A stretch of DNA of 45,790 nucleotides from Chloroflexota bacterium (lineage in GTDB: Bacteria > Chloroflexota > Ktedonobacteria > Ktedonobacterales > Ktedonobacteraceae), in assembly GCA_902810755.1 (NCBI GenBank), contig CADDYT010000040.1:1-45790 (forward strand), given 5' to 3'. A program made the translations under genes and the position numbers. A model generated the notes under the pieces. The model searched no databases and was not told the origin of the DNA. It saw nothing but the letters and a program-made list of their open reading frames with translations. Each line of letters opens with the position of its first letter. Positions within the stretch are counted from its first letter, which is position 1. This document shows, one piece after another, positions 42,138 through 45,790 of this stretch.

Positions 42138-43580
42138 CTAATAGACATCTATCTCCCGACCATAACTCTGCAATTTGTTGCGCACAGCCTGCAAAAAGCC
42201 ACCGGCCTGCGCGCCATCCAGAATACGGTGGTCGAAAGAGAGACACAGGTACATCATCGAACGCACGGCAATCGCATCATCCTCGATGACAACGGGGCGT
42301 TTGACCACCGCATCCATGCTGAGGATGCCTGCGTGCGGCTGATTGATGATCGGTACAGAGATAATTGTACCAAAAGTACCGGGATTATTCACGACAAACG
42401 TGCTGTTTTGCATGTCCTGCACCGTCAGCTTATTGGCGCGGGCGCGTTGGGCTACGGCATTCACCTGCTTCGCCAGCCCCGCCAGCGTGTACTGATCGGC
42501 GTCATAGATCGTCGGCACCACCAGCCCCACGTCGGTCGCCACCGCGATACCCAGGTTGATACGCTTCTTAATAATAATCTTATTGTCCGGCGTCCACGTC
42601 GAGTTGATGAGCGGGAACTTGCGAATGCCCTCACACACGGCCTTCATCACGAAGGGTACGTAGCTGATACTGTAGCCTTCGCGCTGCTTGAACTCCTGCT
42701 TGTGCTTCTCCAGCCATTTCGCGATGTTGGTCATATCGACCTCCACCACCGTTGTAGCGTGCGGCGAGGTGCGCTTGCTGCGTACCATATGCTCGGCGAT
42801 GGCCAGGCGCATGCGGCTCGGTTCCACCACCTCTTCGTCCGGCGTCTGCGAAATCGTCACAAACTCGGTTGCGCGCGGTACAACGGATGGCGTCGCTGTC
42901 GGGGCAGGCTGCGGCGTCGTAACAGGGGCAGTGGCAACTGCCGCCGGAACCTGAACCGGTTGTGCCGGTTGAGCAACCTGCGCCGCCTGCCGGTTCGCCA
43001 GGTAGGCCATGATATCATCCCTGCGCACGCGCCCGCCGAGACCCGTACCGGCAACATCGTTCAGGTCGATGCCATGCTCGCGCGCCAGCCGCCGCGCCAG
43101 GGGCGAGATGCGCTGCCGCTCCTCCTCCCCCTGCTGCTCAGGTGCTGAACGCGCCGGACTGGAAGCGGCGCCTCTGCCATTACCCATAGCGGTCGTTCTC
43201 TCTTGCCTCGCCGGAGCCGCTGTCGCGCTCTGCTGAGAGACAGCCCCTACCGACGCGGGAGCAGGCGTCGAAGCGGGCGCGGGAGCCGCAGCAGAAGCAG
43301 CCGGGGCAGACATTGCTGCTGGCGCTGAAGCGTTTGCATCAACATTCTCCTCGATCAGGGCAATATCCGCGCCCACCGGCACCGTCTCATCGGCCTGCAC
43401 CAGAATCTTTGTCAGCCGTCCTGCCACCGGGGATGGCAGCTCCGCATTGATCTTATCGGTGATAATCTCGGCCAGCGATTCATCTTTCTCAACCAGGTCG
43501 CCTTCCTTCTTCAGCCACGAACCCACCGTTCCTTCAGCGACCGACTCCCCCAACCGGGGCATCTTCACAGGCGTCGCCAT
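42138..43580 (-). CDS. 2-oxoacid dehydrogenase E2 (dihydrolipoamide acyltransferase)
   Basis: This 480-residue core subunit has one lipoyl domain (Lys43 in EIITDKINAELPS), an Ala/Pro-rich linker, a peripheral-subunit-binding domain (ISPLARRLAREHGIDLNDVAG near 170) and a C-terminal acyltransferase domain with the catalytic His and Asp in FDHRILDGAQ. It passes acyl groups from E1 to CoA. The start has AAGGAG upstream, 43 nt after E1beta. Pyruvate, branched-chain and acetoin forms cannot be separated by sequence alone. Confidence 0.93.
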   Translation of the reverse strand: MATPVKMPRLGESVAEGTVGSWLKKEGDLVEKDESLAEIITDKINAELPSPVAGRLTKILVQADETVPVGADIALIEENVDANASAPAAMSAPAASAAAPAPASTPAPASVGAVSQQSATAAPARQERTTAMGNGRGAASSPARSAPEQQGEEERQRISPLARRLAREHGIDLNDVAGTGLGGRVRRDDIMAYLANRQAAQVAQPAQPVQVPAAVATAPVTTPQPAPTATPSVVPRATEFVTISQTPDEEVVEPSRMRLAIAEHMVRSKRTSPHATTVVEVDMTNIAKWLEKHKQEFKQREGYSISYVPFVMKAVCEGIRKFPLINSTWTPDNKIIIKKRINLGIAVATDVGLVVPTIYDADQYTLAGLAKQVNAVAQRARANKLTVQDMQNSTFVVNNPGTFGTIISVPIINQPHAGILSMDAVVKRPVVIEDDAIAVRSMMYLCLSFDHRILDGAQAGGFLQAVRNKLQSYGREIDVY

Positions 43581-43623
43581 GTACTACTCCTTTGTATTAC
43601 ATTGTGTTCCTCTGGGATTGCAT

Positions 43624-44607
43624 CTAATACGCCGCCAGTCGGCGGGCTGCCGCGACGATTTTTTCGCTATTGGGCAGGAAGGCCGCTTCTAACGGTGGCG
43701 CGTAGGGGAACGCGACATCGGGCGCAGCCACGCGGCTGATCGGGCCATCCAGGTACTCGAAGAGGTCTTCGGCCAGAATCGCCGCCAGTTCAGCGCCGAT
43801 GCCGCCGGTGAGCGTGTCCTCGTGTACGATCAGCACCTTATTTGTATGTTTGACCGATTCCAGGATGGTCTCGCGATCCAGCGGCGTCAGGCTGCGCAGG
43901 TCGACAACCTCGACGGCCAGATCATCCTCTTCCTCAAGGATCTGCGCCGCCTTCAGGCTCTGATGCACCATTGCGCCGTAGGTCAGGATGGTCATATCCT
44001 GGCCTTCGCGCCGCACAATGGCCTTGCCCAGCGGGACGGTATAGTCCTCGCCCGGCAGTTCCTCGCGCAGTTCAGGCATGCGATAGAGTAGCTTGTGTTC
44101 CAGATAGAGAACCGGGTTGTTGTCGCGCACCGCCGCTTTCAGCAGGCCCTTCGCGTCATAAGCGGTGGCAGGAACCACGACTTTGATGCCCGGCGTATGG
44201 AAAAACCAGGCCTCCGGGCTGACGGAGTGAAACGGCCCGCCCTTCGTGCCGCCGCCGGATGGCCCGCGAATGACCATCGGCACCGGCATGCCCACGCGCC
44301 AGTACATCTTGCTCGCCATATTGATGATCTGATCGAAGCCGCAGGTGATGAAATCGATAAATTGCATCTCGGCGATGGGCCGCATGCCCATCAGGGCGGC
44401 GCCGACCGCCGAGCCGATAATGGCGCCCTCGGCCATCGGCGTATCAATGACGCGCTCCGGCCCGAACTCTTCGAGGAAGCCCGCGCTCACCTTAAAGGCG
44501 CCGCCGTAGGTTCCCACGTCCTCACCCAGCAGGAACACGGCCTCGTCGCGCCGCATCTCCTCGCGAATGGCCTGGCTAATGGCCTCCAGATAGGTTACTG
44601 CACTCAT
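43624..44607 (-). CDS. 2-oxoacid dehydrogenase E1 component, beta subunit
   Basis: This 327-residue transketolase-like subunit has GEDVGTYGGAFKVS near the N-terminus, DTPMAEGAIIGSAVGAALMG and a C-terminal RVAAPDVAFPYAPPLE. It completes the TPP-dependent decarboxylase with E1alpha. The ATG overlaps the E1alpha stop by 4 nt, so translation is coupled at the expected 1:1 ratio. Confidence 0.94.
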   Translation of the reverse strand: MSAVTYLEAISQAIREEMRRDEAVFLLGEDVGTYGGAFKVSAGFLEEFGPERVIDTPMAEGAIIGSAVGAALMGMRPIAEMQFIDFITCGFDQIINMASKMYWRVGMPVPMVIRGPSGGGTKGGPFHSVSPEAWFFHTPGIKVVVPATAYDAKGLLKAAVRDNNPVLYLEHKLLYRMPELREELPGEDYTVPLGKAIVRREGQDMTILTYGAMVHQSLKAAQILEEEDDLAVEVVDLRSLTPLDRETILESVKHTNKVLIVHEDTLTGGIGAELAAILAEDLFEYLDGPISRVAAPDVAFPYAPPLEAAFLPNSEKIVAAARRLAAY

Positions 44608-45713
44608 CTCTTTGCCACCTCCTCCGGCGCTCTGTAGGCCGGTTCGCCCGGTTGCGCCATTGTGGTGAATGGTTTCCCCGTTCGTGTATCCAGCGCGTTG
44701 ACATAACGCGGATTATGGTCATCCGCTTCGCCAATAATGGCAATCGGCCCGTCTGGCGCGAAGACGTAATCGGCCACCGTTGCCGGGTCAGGTGCGGGAC
44801 TCTGTTCCGCGAAGCGCACGGCATCATCGACGATAGCCTTCACCCGCGCCTCGATTTCGGCCTTCCGCTCTTCCGTCAGGATGCCTTGCTCGCTCAAATA
44901 TGCCTCGAAGCGTATAATCGGGTCCTTTTTCAGCCATTCCTCGCGCAGCTCCGGCGGCACGTAATCCGCTTTATCGGCCTCGGAATGGCCGCGCACGCGA
45001 AACGTCTTGCTTTCTATCAAGACGGGTCCCTTGCCTTCCCGTGCATGCTTCACCGCCTGCTCGACCACCTCCATCACCGCCAGCACATCGTTGCCGTCTA
45101 CTGTTGCCCCCGGCATGCCATAGCCTGCCGCACGGGCCGAGAGGGTATCGACGGCAAATTCCTTACTGTTAGGCGTCGAATAGGCGTAGCCGTTATTTTC
45201 AATCAGGAAGACCACCGGCAGCTTCTGGACAGAGGCAAAGTTCAGCGCCTCGTGAAACGCGCCTGTGCTGGTCGCGCCATCGCCGCACGAGGCCAGCACC
45301 ACGCTATCGCGCCCGCGCATCTTCATCGTCAGCGCGACACCGCAGGCCACCGGTAGCGATTCGCCGAGCATGCTAATCATCGGCACAATACCGGCATGCA
45401 TATCGCCGATATGCACCTGTCCATCGCGCCCCAGCGTCGGTGAGTTTCCGCGTGCTAACCACTGGCACATCACGGCACGTGGCGAAACGCCCCGTGCGAG
45501 ATGCATTCCCAGATCACGATGCTGCGGCACAATGCAGTCACCCTCGCTCAGCGTCATTGCTGCTCCGACGGTCGTCGCCTCGTGTCCCTGCGCCGTGTAG
45601 ACACCGCCCACGACCCTGCCCTGCAAGAACAGGGTGCGCGTGCGGTCCTCCATAGCACGGGTGAGGCGCATAAGTGAATAGATCTGTAGCAGGTCAGCCC
45701 GCCCCAGTCGCAT
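44604..45713 (-). CDS. 2-oxoacid dehydrogenase E1 component, alpha subunit
   Basis: From ATG 45713 (AAAGGA about 8 nt upstream) the protein has 369 residues. The TPP-binding motif is GDGATSTGAFHEALNFA ending at ENN (VVFLIENNGYA). The phosphate-loop region RGHSEADKADYV is also conserved. An open frame to 45761 is less likely, as it adds a basic tail close to the promoter. It is the first gene of the operon E1alpha-E1beta-E2-lipA-hydrolase. No E3 gene is present, so E3 must be supplied from elsewhere. Confidence 0.94.
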   Translation of the reverse strand: MRLGRADLLQIYSLMRLTRAMEDRTRTLFLQGRVVGGVYTAQGHEATTVGAAMTLSEGDCIVPQHRDLGMHLARGVSPRAVMCQWLARGNSPTLGRDGQVHIGDMHAGIVPMISMLGESLPVACGVALTMKMRGRDSVVLASCGDGATSTGAFHEALNFASVQKLPVVFLIENNGYAYSTPNSKEFAVDTLSARAAGYGMPGATVDGNDVLAVMEVVEQAVKHAREGKGPVLIESKTFRVRGHSEADKADYVPPELREEWLKKDPIIRFEAYLSEQGILTEERKAEIEARVKAIVDDAVRFAEQSPAPDPATVADYVFAPDGPIAIIGEADDHNPRYVNALDTRTGKPFTTMAQPGEPAYRAPEEVAKR

Positions 45714-45759
45714 AACAATCCTTTCCTTACATGTACTCACAGGGTTTCTAACCATCCTC

Positions 45760-45789
45760 ATGCTAGCACGCCCTGTAAAGAAGTGTCAA
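45760..45789 (-). promoter_or_regulatory. Predicted promoter of the 2-oxoacid dehydrogenase operon
   Basis: On the minus strand TTGACA (45789-45784), an 18-nt spacer and TAGCAT (45765-45760), about 45 nt upstream of the E1alpha ATG. The right edge of the window ends here. Confidence 0.6.
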
Positions 45790-45790
45790 G

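Overview
The window looks like a chromosomal segment of an aerobic, GC-rich soil bacterium of the Chloroflexota, most likely a Ktedonobacteria-type lineage. This is an inference from gene content: a CtaA-CtaB fusion inside a cox operon that has a cupredoxin but no cytochrome c gene, long Pro/Asn/Gly-rich tails on envelope proteins, a DUF990-type ABC exporter, and ordinary TTGACA/TATAAT-like promoters with GGAGG ribosome sites. No rRNA, tRNA, CRISPR array, prophage or intact insertion sequence was found.

Region 1 (1-13438) is a cell-surface polymer locus. A minus-strand run reads from a Wzz/BY-kinase (starts 8698) through a Wzy/WaaL-type ligase or polymerase, a catalytically degenerate alkaline-phosphatase-superfamily protein, a Wzx-type flippase and an intact phosphodiesterase, then into a second tandem phosphodiesterase cut by the left edge. 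Beside it lie a secreted lipoprotein and, divergently, three tandem PAPS-dependent sulfotransferase paralogues. Together they suggest synthesis, export and sulfation of a surface polysaccharide or glycolipid. A 25-bp perfect inverted repeat closes the region.

Region 2 (13539-21090) is a minus-strand aa3-type oxidase operon: membrane cupredoxin, CoxB (CuA), CoxA, CoxC, CtaG, Sco and a CtaA-CtaB fusion. It covers electron entry, catalysis, copper delivery and heme A synthesis.

Region 3 (21150-27670) is mixed: a membrane-anchored beta-propeller protein behind a structured leader, a small XRE regulator divergent from an unrecognised small ORF with a palindrome in the promoter, an XdhC protein carrying an in-frame repeat expansion, a DNA methyltransferase pseudogene that has lost its catalytic segment, and an S9 peptidase.

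Region 4 (27693-33410) holds a three-gene ABC exporter and metG. Each is preceded by a leader of the same architecture: TTGACA promoter, 35-37-codon leader ORF with Met19-Pro20, internal ATGCC/GGCAT hairpin, and a GC-rich intrinsic terminator about 65 nt before the start codon. The metG leader peptide has 6 Met in 35 residues, which suggests ribosome-mediated attenuation. This is the most interesting signal in the window. A deleted insertion sequence with intact terminal repeats sits just upstream of the metG promoter.

Region 5 (33659-45790) holds a class A penicillin-binding protein, a divergent HELTH metallopeptidase followed by dprA, a lone receiver-domain protein, and a minus-strand operon for 2-oxoacid dehydrogenase E1alpha-E1beta-E2, lipoyl synthase and an alpha/beta hydrolase.
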